DNA of 64,000 bases from Mugil cephalus (taxonomy: Eukaryota > Chordata > Actinopteri > Mugiliformes > Mugilidae): assembly GCF_022458985.1 (NCBI RefSeq), contig NC_061785.1, forward strand, positions 5,942,204 through 6,006,203, in the 5' to 3' direction. Shown piece after piece: positions 1 to 45,393 of the stretch (its first letter is position 1; the number at the start of each line of letters is the position of its first letter). The position numbers and the translations under genes are program-made. Below the pieces are notes generated by a model. That model made no database searches and had not been told where the DNA came from. It worked only from the letters and a program-made list of their open reading frames with translations.

Positions 1-14274
<14,274 letters not shown>

Positions 14275-14801
14275 TGCATTCGAACGCAAAAAAAAAAAAA
14301 AAAAAATGCTTATTACATTACTGTACTGTATATGTATGCTCCAGGATTTTATGTACATTTTTTGTATTTACTGTGACTGACAGCATTGGACTAGTTGCTG
14401 CAGCTTTGACTTCTTCTTATCGAGCTCAAACAAGCGGCTATGATGTTTTAATGCGACTGTTTAAAAACTACTAGTGTGACATATCGAAGAAGGATATTGT
14501 GTTAGTTTAAACACTCAATTTACATCATAAATATCAAACATTTAACACCTAAACGCCTGTGAAAAGAAGTTTGAAACCACATGTGAATGAACTTTTCAAA
14601 CCACTTTTCTACAAGGTCCGTTGACCCTTATGTTCTCCGGTCATAGTTTCTACCAGTTCCTCGTTTCCCTAGAGGCTTTGATCAAGTGCATCATCCTGCA
14701 GCAGGGGTTTGAAAAGTTGTAAATGTGGCCCCCCGGAAAGTTTCTCCTTCGTGGAGGGGTCACAGTCGATGCTTAGGCTGTCCCAGAGTCATGGCTAAAA
14801 G

Positions 14802-14807
14802 AATAAA
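14802..14807 (+). terminator. adk: Candidate adk poly(A) signal AATAAA
   Basis: An AATAAA hexamer lies about 530 nt after the adk stop, followed by a T-rich stretch. It is the first canonical hexamer I noticed downstream. Position and sequence only; cleavage is not shown. Confidence 0.5.
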
Positions 14808-16440
14808 TACTGTATATACACTGTATACTTAAACATTTATAGAAACTTCTCAGACACTTCTTGCTGCGCAATCCACTATGCACCACTGTTTGCAGCCAGT
14901 AAATTCTTAACTGCACGTCTTTCATCTGAGGTTTTGAGGAACGAGGAAGCGGCTACGACACAGAGGCGAAGGCTCGTTTAGTGGTGTGAGCAGCTAGCGA
15001 GCTACGAACCTTTCTGAACTTTCGTGTCTGCTGCAGGTGACTTTCAGCCTTGAAATATTAAATGAATCAAGAGTCTTTATTGTCATTGTGAGAACACAAT
15101 GTAATTTGGCCAAGACTCACGGCTTAAAAGGCGTTCATATAAGTGATAACATTTAAATGAAACACTTATGAAAAGTATAAAACACCCTTAGAAGAACAAA
15201 AATGCTGCACACATCATGGATGGATGTCCATTTTCAAAATGTTAACAGGACGAAGCAGGATGTCTTTTTCTTTTTTTTTTTATTACTGTACAAATAAAAC
15301 TACACCAAACTCATCCCTAGCTTATTTAATCATCCAGAGGTCATCTCCAATGCTAATCACTTTTGGGCTCCACACCCTCCATTACTGGCTCTGCTCAGTC
15401 ACCCCGACTCCTGCTCGCCGGGCCCTAACCGGACGCTCTGGTGTCTGGAGCTGCACTGCTGGGGCCACGGGAGTTCACTTTTCTCACTTTAAGGGATTAG
15501 CGGTCGCTCTACGCTGCGATCATTAGAGGGACCTGAAAATTAGGCTGATCCTTCGCAGCCAGCTGTGCTGTCGCTGGGGGTTGGAGACAGGCGTCGGAGG
15601 GGAGGCCTCCCCTCTCCCACGCACCCCTCCCGCTCCGCGTGGGCCGGCAGAAGTGTCGGGCGGCGTCTTTGTGGACAATGACTCAACAGAGAGTTACATT
15701 TAACGCTCCCCCAGAACAACCTGTTACATCATATTGTCGTTTATTTCCTTTGAGCTCATCAGCAGGAATCCGGTATTTGTTACACTCCCCACACGAGAGC
15801 GCCCGCTTTCTATAATGAGGCAGAGTTTATGCATTTATGCTAATTGGGGGGACATCTAGGTGAAAACATTCTCCAGCCAAAATGTTATTAACAACTTTGA
15901 GACACTTTTTTTTTTTTTTTTTTTTCCCATCAGCATTTTTTAAGGTTTCACACAGATGCGTTTTGAAAAGGACCACATTTCTGATTGGGCCAGATCACAC
16001 TCCATGGCAGCTGGTTCATTTGCTTCTCAAGATGACAGATGGCAAAACACAAACACAAAAAGAGGGAGCCATGATTAAGTAATGAGAATGCCTGCCACAA
16101 TAAGGAAACTACTTTTCTCACTTTTCATGGTAAACTTTTGCCACCGCACCATTATTGAGAGGGAAGAGACAAAAAAATATATACACATATATATATACAT
16201 TTTACATTTTATAACACACTGTGGTCTGTGTTGTACGCCAGGAATACCTGAAATCTCTTCATTTAAAGGTTAAATACATTGAAGAAAAACTTAACATTTG
16301 ATTACAAAAAAAAAAGGGTTTACAATTAGGGTTTAAAAAAAAAAGGCAGGAAAGGGAGTAACTGGGGCCCTGGCCAGTGTTTTGCCCCGCAGATGGGCAG
16401 CAGTGTTTGTGAACACCAGTGTGGCAGTTGGCAGGGATTG

Positions 16441-16510
16441 AGGATGGGTGGGTGGGGGGGTGGTGGTGGTGGTGGTGGGTCGGGGTAGGGGGTGTGGGGG
16501 GGGGATGGGC
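16441..16510 (+). repeat. GGT/G-rich simple-sequence tract
   Basis: About 70 bp of GGT triplets and runs of four to nine G on the plus strand. Several G runs of at least three separated by short loops make it G-quadruplex-prone. Confidence 0.85.
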
Positions 16511-19500
16511 AGATTGCAATGGCACATGCTCCAATTCAAATTATCCCTGGACCCATGCAGCAGTGGAGGACCTGCTGGGGCCCAGGGTGGCGTTCATTAT
16601 AACCAGACACAGGCAGGTTTTTTGGTCAGCGCCTCCGCATCGACGCCAGTCCTCAAACTACCAACTCGGATTTCCATTCATCTGCTTTTCTTTAATGCCG
16701 CCTTCATTAACATTTTTAATTGCACAAATGTATCTGTAAAGTGGATCTTAATAAATAATAATTTAAAAAAAAAAACACCGGGAAGTTGATATAAATATTG
16801 CAAATGGGATCAGTTCACGCGGGTCAAAAGAAAACATCATTAAGGTCATAATTAGACGAGTGTCTGATGAAGATGCAACATAATGGCAAAGACCATTAAC
16901 ACGTGTATTAAATGAATGCAAATCAAATTACACATCAAACGTGTCTTCTCTTCTTTTTTTCTTTTTTTTTTTTACAGGGGGTTAAATGCTTTCATTTGAG
17001 ATCTTTTTTTTAAATAAAAAAAGGCTGCTCCTACAGTACTGCATGTGTTTATAATCTGATGGGAAGTTACCAATTATCTCTCTAATTACATCCGTATTAC
17101 TGCATGAAAAATGAGCTTTCTGGCATTTCTAATGCTGCTGAAGAGTTGGGTTGAGTGAGCGAGGGGAGCTGCGAAGTCTAAAAAACTGAAAATTTAATGA
17201 TCTACATTATTGCTAACAACTATTGCTCTTCCTTGGGCTTGGTGGAGTTAATTAACAGATTAGGGTGTTATTATAATATCCCTGGCGGCCCTGAACGGGT
17301 AATATTGGCCAGTGCTGGAAATCTCATTTTGGAATAAAAGTCTGGATTTATGTGTTTGTGTCAGAATCAATCACATCAATGGAAGTTTAAAATGCCCACA
17401 GGGGCGTTGATGTTAATAGGAGACATAAAGATGTTATGTAGTGTAAAAATGTTCCTCTTGGCTCATCACTGGATGTGTTGATGGAGGTGGAAGGGGGGGG
17501 TGGGGGGTGTAGGGGGGGAGTGAAATTGACAATATCATTGTAGGAGCGCACTAAAGGGGCGACGGTCCGCTCCACTACACTGAAGTAGGGATGTCTACAG
17601 TGGAAGAAGAAGAAGAAGAAGGGGGAGGGTACCACTTTGTCACAGGCTGCTATGTAGATTAACCTTTCAATTAGTTGTTATCAGGTCCTCTCCATGTCTC
17701 GGCGCGAGCTTTCCAGCCTTCGTTTTAAAGGAGATCAAATCCCCACCAAATCGCTCGGATATGTCGCTTCACATTTATCCTTCGACGATAATGAAGAGGA
17801 GTATCCGAGGGGGGGAAAAACTTGAAGAGGTAAACTACCCAGCAAATATTTACCGTAGCCTGTGCCCTCTTTTTTTTTTTTTTTTTCTTCTTCTTATAGC
17901 TTCCCCGCTAGTTATAGTGGACTCCTGCATGAAACTATTTTATATTAATCCGGCGGATTATTGTAATTATATCTGTATAACATGTGGAGGATGTGGTGTT
18001 AAATATCCAAAGCGGCTGTGTATCATTTCCCCTTAATATAACATGGGGAGGAGGTGGAGAGAGAAAAAAAAATGAGAGCTGAAGCTGAGAAATGGGAGCT
18101 AAAGAAACTAGCGATACATAATTGAGAAGCAGTGATGAAGGAGCTGCTCTCCCTACAGTCGTGTTAACTTGTATTCCCCCCTGAACATCTCTCTCTTTTT
18201 TTTTTCCTTACCCCCTCGGGGGGCTCACTATTTGTCCTCATTGGAGATATTTGATAGTTAATGGTTGATAAAGAGGTCATGTCATCATTGCACGGCGGCA
18301 ACACGGGACGTTAATAATTTCGCTGGCGGACGTGCAGCGAGAAAGAAAAACCTACTTTTTCCTCTTTTGGCTTTGACGGAAAGCGTATGCACGTCTCCCC
18401 AATTTAACATAGTTTAAATGTTAAATATCGGGAGAATTACGGCTCCTCTCGGGGAAATAAGGAAGAAGGGGAGGAAGATGAAGAAGAGAAGGGAGAAAAA
18501 GGCGACACATGTATTTTTTTTTTTTTTTTTTAGTCTTTTTAATATGCCACCTGGAAATTAATAATAAATTTTTTAAAAAAATAAATAAAATATGTTCCGC
18601 TTTAAGAATAAAACACAGTTTATATGCAAACACATGATAGATTTAACAAACAGCCAATTAAAGTCTAAAAATGATCCAAATCACTTTCAAGTGTAACCAA
18701 CTGTTTCAAGGAGGAATCTGAGTAAAGGTGGGCCGGCGTTAATCGCTTTGTAAATGAGGTTAAATATTCACCCCAAAACAAAACACGGAGACGGCAGCCG
18801 AGTTTTTTCGCGTGTTGTTGACGTTCGCATTTGTAAACTTAACAACATCCGCGTCGTCTCGGGTTTTTGGAGCCGCGAGTTGAGATATTAAAAAAAGAAA
18901 GGTTGAATGATATCGATTCGTCACTCGGAGGCACCTTAAGAGGCGGGTCAGTCGAGTGAAGTGACAGATCACACAGCCAGTGCCGTGAATCGCAGAGTGA
19001 GCTCATACATAAAGATTGACATGTGCTTTATCAAACCAGAAATCGGATCTTGTCTTTACAGCCAATATTGAAGTTGCTAGGGAGGGCACATTAGCGGGGT
19101 AGGTAAGGTTTAATGAGACTCCATTGGATTGTAATCAGCGTCATGTCGGATTCATGTAAACTACAACATTGTAACAAAATGGCGACTGTTTAGGTGACAT
19201 CAGTGAACGTTGGTAACGCTGCTGTCATTTATCTGCTCAACTCAGCGGAACACAACTCCAGGTTTGTTACGTGTACTTGTTACCGGATTCTCCGTCGTTA
19301 CCGTTTTTTTTTTTTTTTTTACACACACACACACACACTCACACGTATATATATTATTTATTTTATTTTTTTAACGTCTCGTCGCAGAGGGATTGCGGAC
19401 GCCTTGAGCGTTGATTATACGTGTGTCATTTTAAAAAAAGAAAAAGAAAGAAAGACGGTGGTCGTCAGTTAGTAGCCGTTGGCGAACGTCGAGCTGTCAA

Positions 19501-20091
19501 AAGTGTCGTGCGGACGAGTAACGGTTAAACTTTACGTACGTTCTCCGCTTTGACGTCGAAATGTTTACGGTAACATAAATAAATACGTGTATGTATTTTA
19601 TTCCGTGTCGAGAAGGGACACCGTAAGCGATTATATATACGTGTACGAGGAGTACTGTTTATATTTTTTTCTTTACCCACCCCCCCCCCGCAAGTCTGTA
19701 GAAGTTTCTAGCTAACCTGTCACACTGTGGAAACTTTTTTTTCTTTTTTCTTTTTTCTTTTTTTTTCAGAAAATGTTGAAATGGACATCTGTTTTGGTGT
19801 GTGGATTATGGTGTCAGACTTTGGATTAAGTCACTCTGATTTCTTTTAACAGCCATGCAGACAGCGCCTGCATCTGTTTTTATCCATCTGTTTCTCATGT
19901 TTTAGCACATCCTAAACCTCCTGCATTCCTCCAGCTTAGCCTCGGTACCCAACATGCTATATGCTATATGCTATATGCTGGCATAATGTAAACATGGAAG
20001 TGTTGTTGCATGAAGCTTTGCCACTTAAAATGCTTTTTTTTTTTGTTTAACCAGTTTGCTTTATTAATGTTTTTCCCTTTTTTCTTTTTAG

Positions 20092-20336
20092 ATTTGAGCT
20101 GGGAGTTTGACTAAACGCATCTCCAGGTCATCTGGTAACTACCCCTGTGGAATTTACTAGTGCCAACTTTTCCTCAAGTTCAATGTCAGACACCCAGGAT
20201 TGAGAAAGCAATGTGTGGATGCTGTCGTGGAACATAACTTACTTGACCCTACCGAGGATGTGGATGTACCGAGTTTTCAGCAGCAGAAAGGGGGAATCTT
20301 TATGGATCTCATTTTTGTGAGGCTAATTGTTCAACC
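20092..20336 (+). other. kat6b: kat6b 5' UTR part of the first coding exon
   Basis: A long pyrimidine tract followed by ttttta-g at 20081-20091 is a good splice acceptor, so transcription probably starts in an upstream non-coding exon. The 245 nt before the ATG are non-coding, and the ATG has a strong Kozak context (CAACCATGG). Confidence 0.6.
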
Positions 20337-40139
<19,803 letters not shown>

Positions 40140-41034
40140 CTCCCCGCAAGGACTGAGCTGGTTTCTTCTTCACGTGCGTTTTTGTTGTATAACGATGCAC
40201 AGATCTGGCCTTGTTTTTAATCCTCCTCCTTCTCCTCTTTCTTCTTCTCCTTCTTCTTCTTCTTCTTCTTCTTCTTCTTTTTTTGGTGTCTTTTTGTTAT
40301 TGTTTATGACTTAAAAACCAGCAGCAGCACTTGGAAAGAATGCAAAAATTTTCATCAGTGAGTAAACTTTGAAGCTAATGTTAAAAAAAAAAAAAGGAAA
40401 AAAAGAAAAAAAAAAAGAAGTATTTTTGTTCCTCCGGATGGGAAGCCTTACATCATTACGATGAAAATCTATTTAATTAGTGTTAGTGTCTCTGATGTGT
40501 CTTTAGGCCAGGCGGGTTCAGAGCTCAGAGGTAGAGATTTCATCAGTGGTCTTGCAGTCGTGTAGCAGCCTCAAATGAAGCCATTTAATGTGCCTGCTAC
40601 AAGTGGAGATAGTGGCTGTTTGAACCTGTTCAGTGTACCTGTCTAACAGTGCTGACAATTAGTTTGTACTATACTCATGCCTTTGTATATTTAAATTATT
40701 GTACTTATTTTGTAAAGTGACAACTAGCATGCTTCAGTCTCTGTTAGTGACAGTGCATTGAGTAGTACTGTACAAGTGTTGTGCTTAATAGCAAGCCATT
40801 TTAAAAATATCTGGCCTTTATTAGGTTTCCCCGCACGGGGAGAAAGATGAAACTATATTTTGTTAATTCTAATAATGTAAAAAAAATGTAAACTTAGTCC
40901 TGTTTTTTTTTTTTTTTGTTCTTTTTTTTGTTCTTTTTTTGGTTTGGTTTGAGAGGTTTTATTGATATGTATGTATAATTCTGAAGTTTTTTGTAAGAGA
41001 TCTCCTTGAGGCAGCTTTCTGTTTAATAAAGCAG

Positions 41035-41040
41035 ACTGAT
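41035..41040 (+). terminator. kat6b: Proximal kat6b poly(A) signal AATAAA
   Basis: AATAAA about 900 nt after the stop, followed within 30 nt by TTTCTGTC-type sequence. Confidence 0.55.
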
Positions 41041-41451
41041 TTCTGTCAAAAATAACAAAGCATATCTCAGTGTTTGTACCCTGAAGAATTCTAAAACATT
41101 TCAAAGTGTCCAGAAGTGTGGCGGAATTTAAAAGAATAAAAAAACAGAAAGAAAGAAAGAAACTAAATGATTATAGCGATGAATAACAATAAAGAAAATA
41201 TAAATTTAGTCCAAAGTCGATATTTTACATAATGCCTTTAAAAAAGCTACGTTTTCATTCCATCTGTAGATTTGTTTTCTATCTTTATAAAATGTTGGAT
41301 TTATATTTTACCGAAGTGTAGAAGAATAGAGCCTGTGAATAGACCAAACTAAGCTAATGGATTGCATGTAAAACGCAACTTGTACTTGTGTTTCTGTTTA
41401 TATTGCTCTTTTGTAGCCTTTGTACCTGTACAGAGTTGCTGGTGAGAACAA

Positions 41452-41484
41452 GGGGGGGGGCGGGGTGAGGGTGGGGGGGGGGGG
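41452..41484 (+). repeat. kat6b: G-rich tract in the distal kat6b 3' UTR
   Basis: Runs of 9, 4, 3 and 12 G with one- to three-base spacers on the coding strand. G-quadruplex-capable in RNA, and present only if the distal poly(A) site is used. Confidence 0.8.
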
Positions 41485-41588
41485 TACCTGGCTATGTGCA
41501 CACAAATCAGACAGAATGACATTTCTTGTATTTATGACTTTTTTCTCCTTTTGTCAGTCACTTAAAATGCTGTACATTTTAGCATAAG

Positions 41589-41594
41589 AATAAA
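41589..41594 (+). terminator. kat6b: Distal kat6b poly(A) signal AATAAA
   Basis: AATAAA in AAGAATAAATTATG, followed about 20-40 nt later by TTTGTTCTCCTTTT, a GU/U-rich downstream element. Confidence 0.6.
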
Positions 41595-41632
41595 TTATGA
41601 TTGACCATGTATCGGATTTGTTCTCCTTTTAA

Positions 41633-41880
41633 TTTGAAACGACATTTAAGAGGCTTTTTTTTTCTCTTTCTTTCCTTTATTTTTTTTTTTTTTGAAGGTG
41701 AACCAGGCAGCTGTTAAAACTAAATATTATTTTAAAAATAAAATAAAAAAAAAATTCCGCTCTGAGTCTTGATTCACTTGAGATTCTTAAAAACGTCTCC
41801 GCGTCTCAAGTTTTAAAAAATCCAAGCGACAAAAACAAATGAAGACCTGACACCCGAGTGATCTCGACTTTTATTAGACT
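41633..41880. repeat. Direct repeat copy A (partner at 58983-59190)
   Basis: Shares with copy B, in the same orientation and order: ACATTTAAGAGGCT, GAAGGTGAACCAGGCA-CTGTT, AACTAAATATTATTTTAAAA-TAAAA, CTC-GAG-CTTGATT-ACTT and AAAAAATCCAAGC. Spans the kat6b/dusp29 tail-to-tail spacer. Confidence 0.75.
41870..41875 (-). terminator. dusp29: Candidate dusp29 poly(A) signal
   Basis: TTTATT on the plus strand (AATAAA on minus), about 380 nt after the dusp29 stop. It lies inside the direct repeat copy A region. Confidence 0.4.
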
Positions 41881-41899
41881 GCGGTTTGTCTCGCGACAC

Positions 41900-42023
41900 G
41901 TGGGACTTGGTGACAGGCCATAACATTATGACCACTGACAGACAAAAGCGAATGATGGCTGCAGGAAACTATATTAAGTATCTGGTCTGCAGGTGGTCAT
42001 AATCTTACGGCTAAGTGGTGTAT
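41900..42023. mobile_element. Tc1-like miniature element with both terminal repeats
   Basis: Left end GGCCATAACATTATGACCAC and right end GGTGGTCATAATCTTACGGC then TAAGTGGTGTAT are inverted copies of each other and of the Tc1-like terminus seen at 4099. Only about 70 bp lies between, so this is an internally deleted copy. It falls in the presumed dusp29 3' UTR. Confidence 0.7.
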
Positions 42024-42251
42024 GAAGCTATAGAGCTAAAGTTGAGGTTGTAGTTCTCTCCTCTTTCATTGCAGGACAAGTCTGGCCTCCTCTGTGTCTG
42101 AAGATCAACTCCTTCCATATAGTTAGTTCCCTGGGGTCAACCAATAAACCTCTTTGGATCCACCAAGACCTGGTCCTCACACGACCACAGCTTGAGATTT
42201 ACCTAAACGCATTTGTGCACTTCGCCTTCCCTGACTCGGCCGTCGGTCCGA

Positions 42252-43262
42252 TCAGCTCCTCTCCTCCTCCGAGGGGTCGTTCCTCTTCTCCAGGAGGTGC
42301 TGGTCCAGCTCTCTCAGCTGCTTCAGGAAGCCCCAGTTGGGGATGATCCTCCTGCGCCTCTTCACGTGCTCGATGGCGTCCACCACCGTCATGTCCTCGC
42401 AGATCATGAGGTAGGCCAGGAAGAGCGTGGCGGACCGACTCCTCCCCATCACGCAGTGCACCAGCAGCTTATCTGGAGGCGAATCACACGGAGACGCAGC
42501 ACATAACATCATGACCACCTTCCCTAATATTGTGTAGGTTTCTGAAACAGTTGTGACTCAACGCAGGATGGAAGTGGGACTTTACAGGGTGTTTTCCTGC
42601 AAGGAGTGTCATTGCTGTGGAGGTGGAAGGTGCTACACGTCTAACTAATGAATGCCAGGTTAAAAAAGTTACATTTAATTAGTCAACACAAGACGATTTA
42701 AATGTCATTCGCTTCCCCCCTGGCAGTGGTTCTAATGTTGTGGCTGGATCGTCTTACTCTGAGGGTCTTTCAGCGTCTCCTGAATAAACCGGGCTGCAGA
42801 GAAGAAGTGCTGGCTGAGGTCAAAGGCTGGCACGTCCTCCGCCACCACGCCGTAGTAGACGACGTCCATGTCGCCGTAGTAACCGGGCCCGGTGTCCACG
42901 TTGTTCCACGTCCCCTCTGCTGCGTTCAGGACGTGCGTAATCCCCAGCTCCCTCAGCTTGTACTTGTCCTTCGCCGTCTCTCTGCAAGAAGTCGTGTTAA
43001 TCCTTTATTGTTTAATTCAATTCAAGATATTTAATGCTTTATTTATTTATTTATTTATTTTTTTTTTTACTTACTCGTCCCCAATATAAACGTTAGGCCA
43101 GACCTCGTTGACATGGGTGTAAGCTACGCTCCCACGGTTGAGGATTTTCTCCAGCTCGTAGCCCCCGGGCGTGACGTAATCATCCACGGGACCGGATTCT
43201 TGAGCCGCTGCTGCTGCCGCCGCCACCTTTGTAGCATTTATCTTTGACTTGGGAGAAGCCAT
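42252..43262 (-). CDS. dusp29: Dual-specificity phosphatase 29 (DUPD1-like), complete
   Basis: Exons 43262-43075, 42981-42758 and 42472-42252 join to 210 residues (human DUSP29 about 220). Atypical DUSP: a single cysteine-dependent phosphatase domain without a MAPK-docking rhodanese domain, cytosolic. The mammalian protein is muscle-associated and linked to AMPK and MAPK signalling. Seen: N-terminal [40 protein letters not shown], the AED-PAFDLS general-acid Asp region, and P-loop [11 protein letters not shown], identical to the P-loop I recall for human DUSP29. It ends in a Glu-rich tail. Start ATG 43262 has G at -3 and +4; an upstream in-frame GTG is not a start. Splice phases are 2 then 1. 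Intron 2 (42473-42757) contains a Tc1-like relic. First of five tandem phosphatases, convergent with kat6b. Confidence 0.93.
42500..42642. mobile_element. Tc1-like relic inside dusp29 intron 2
   Basis: ACATAACATCATGACCACCT and CCCTAATATTGTGTAGG match the same Tc1-like end as at 4099, and both share AGGAGTGTCATTGCT. The relic starts about 28 bp from the dusp29 exon 3 acceptor. Confidence 0.65.
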
Positions 43263-45104
43263 TTCTCTCACCGCGGCTTCCTTTCACACATGATTTATTT
43301 ACTGAAGTAGAAAAAAAAAAAGAAAAACACTTCCTTCTCCCCCATGAAAAGGTAGTTTGTTTTGTTTCTCCTCGTGCATCTCCTCCTGCACCTCCACCAC
43401 TCACCGAGAGATCGAAGTCCTTCCCTCTCTTCCTTTCTTTTTTTTTTTTTTTTGTTTTTATTTTGTTTCCTCACCCGTGAATTTGGTTTTTCATCATTTT
43501 GGCAGCTTGTTTTTTTGTTTTTCTTCTTCTTCTTCTTCTTCTTCTTTTTTTTAGCGAAGCAGCCCTTAAAGGCAGAACATGGTAACGGTTTAGTTCTGGC
43601 AGTTCTCGAGTCAGGGCGCAGATTGTATAACCGCTCTGTGACGGGGCATCAAATGCGGAGGATATTTTTAGGGCTGTGATGTGGCGGGCCCCTGACCTTA
43701 GCTGCCACGTTCATCTGCCTGCGGGGGGAGAAAAAACTTCCACCCAGCCAGTCCCTGCCATCCACTTCTGAACACACAGCTTTAATCTCCGCTGCTGGCA
43801 GGAAGCTGTGCTTATCCAAACTTTGCACTTGCCAAAGGACACCCATATTCACTGGAGTGAACAGGGCACTCTGAGCTTTTTTCCCTCCGCCGTGCGGAGC
43901 GACTCCTTGAAATTGTGTCAGCCTCTCTTAGCCCTTTTTCTGCATATCTTCAGAAGCCGGGAGAGAAAGCGTGTAAGCGCGGGGGCCTCACAACACCCGT
44001 TAAGGATGTTCTGCATCTCCCGCAGCCTCTCGGGGGGCCAAACGAGAACTGAAATGTGTCAGACTGTTAGACAGATGAGGTTTTTCACAGGATGGCACAT
44101 GTCTTTGATTCCCCATTATATGATATGCACGGTCCATTCAGCGATCTAAATGCGAGCCCCCAAAGTGAGAGCGTGATGATGACTGTGTTGCGGGGAAAGG
44201 CTGGATGAAGCTGCTAACATGTCAGACGGAGTTTTCACACCATCAGCCTCCTTTATTTTTCCCTCATATCTTCGTACTGCGCCATCATTCATTCTGACAG
44301 TGAAATCATTAAACCTGTGATATCCAATTCCTTTTATTTTGACAGCATCTCTCTCTCTCCCAGCGAGCTCTGGAGAGCATCTCTTATTAAGATGGCTCCA
44401 GTGTTTCATCTCCTTTCAAAGTCTGACCTGAATCTGTACACACACGCTTCGCAGCCGCTCCGGCATATATTTTTTGTCATCTTGCATCAAGCCTCTTTAG
44501 ACACATCACAGTTTTAACTGTACGCCGCTGGATTGCGGGCGGTTAAGACGCCCGTGTTTTGAGAAATGTGAATAAGTAAGCGGAGCGTTGTTTATTTATA
44601 GACGCACGCTGTCGTTGTGTTGTTCGAGTGCAGCAGGGGTCTTGGCAGCTGATACTGATTTTGTGTTTTAGGATCATGTCTGCGTTTTTTTTGTTGTTGT
44701 TGTTGTTGGGTTGTTGGTTTTTTTTGCACATTTTATGCATACTTTGCAGTTTTACTTTGACGTGCATCACATACAGATTCAATTTTGCGTACGAACTTTG
44801 AGATTTTTTTACGTGAAGCTGAGATGAAGTGTTTCTAGGAATATTTTAAACTATTTATCACAGCGTCTGTTCAGTATTTACTCATTTTAAGTGCGGTAAA
44901 ACGACTCAGAGAGCCTCATCAAGGTCGGATCTTTTGACATTTGCGACTCATTGTGCCCAAGTATTAAGCCTGCAGTCCTTACTGAGTTACATTATGCACC
45001 GTTGTCAAACAAATCTGCTCAACAGCGTACTGTGCAAGTACACTGTGCAGCAATGTGAATTTCCCGAAGCAGTAAATTACACAACGCAAAGAAAACAAAG
45101 CAAC

Positions 45105-45110
45105 TTTATT
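45105..45110 (-). terminator. Candidate poly(A) signal of the second phosphatase gene
   Basis: AATAAA on the minus strand, 284 nt beyond the stop at 45394. If used, the Tc1-like relic at 45191-45345 is transcribed as 3' UTR. Confidence 0.45.
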
Positions 45111-45190
45111 GAGTTTAGTTCTCAAACGTTAATGTAAAACAGTGATAGTTTGAAAATAAAACAGGAAGTGGAAATAAACACAATTAGAAA

Positions 45191-45345
45191 CACCAACACG
45201 TTAGCAGGTCATATTTCTTCAAGTCCTACAAGTTGCGAGGTGCGGTTGGATGTTTGTTCAGCACATCCTGAAAACGCTCGATTGCATTGAGATACATAGG
45301 ACAATAATATAACCAGAGTTATTCTCTTAACGGCTGATCAGTTTG
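45191..45345. mobile_element. Tc1-like relic in the 3' UTR of the second phosphatase gene
   Basis: CACCAACACGTTAGCAGGTC, AAGTCCTACAAGTTGCGAGG, CAGCACATCCTGAAAACGCT and CGATTGCATTGAGAT follow, in order, the transposase 3' region of the teleost Tc1-like family as I remember it. GGCTGATCAGT near 45331 resembles its terminal repeat. Confidence 0.65.
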
Positions 45346-45393
45346 CACTTTGTAGTAAATAGGATAAAAACGTCTCTCCTCGGCCTCTCGACG

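Larger units (their letters stand above)
14275..20091. other. adk 3' UTR, intergenic DNA and presumed kat6b promoter region
   Basis: No coding exon recognised. Holds a possible retroposon tail (about 15060-15130, TCTTTATTGTCATTGTG phrase), a GC-rich patch at 15540-15665, a G-rich tract at 16441-16510, an AT-rich TAATTA-bearing block at 17040-17300, CpG-containing patches at 18770-18960 and 19380-19650, an AC repeat at 19321-19340 and many T runs. The kat6b start site should lie here or in an unseen upstream exon, but no promoter motif fixes it. Confidence 0.6.
40140..41610 (+). other. kat6b: kat6b 3' UTR (long form)
   Basis: Starts after TAA 40137-40139. Holds a CTT-rich run (about 40227-40286), A-rich runs near 40382-40420, the first poly(A) hexamer at 41035-41040, a G-rich tract at 41452-41484 and a second hexamer at 41589-41594. 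Extent inferred from the hexamers only. Confidence 0.65.
43263..45393. other. Spacer between dusp29 and the next phosphatase gene
   Basis: Contains the dusp29 upstream region (T run near 43439-43452, CTT repeat near 43522-43546), about 1.2 kb of unremarkable sequence, a GTT repeat near 44692-44710, and a Tc1-like relic near 45191-45345. No coding exon recognised. Confidence 0.75.

Noticed and set aside
43263..43271. Three-codon N-terminal extension of dusp29
   Set aside because: The apparent first codon is GTG; the ATG at 43262 has good context.
43357..43679. Phe/Ser-rich open frames near 43.4-43.7 kb
   Set aside because: Translations of T and CTT simple repeats upstream of dusp29.
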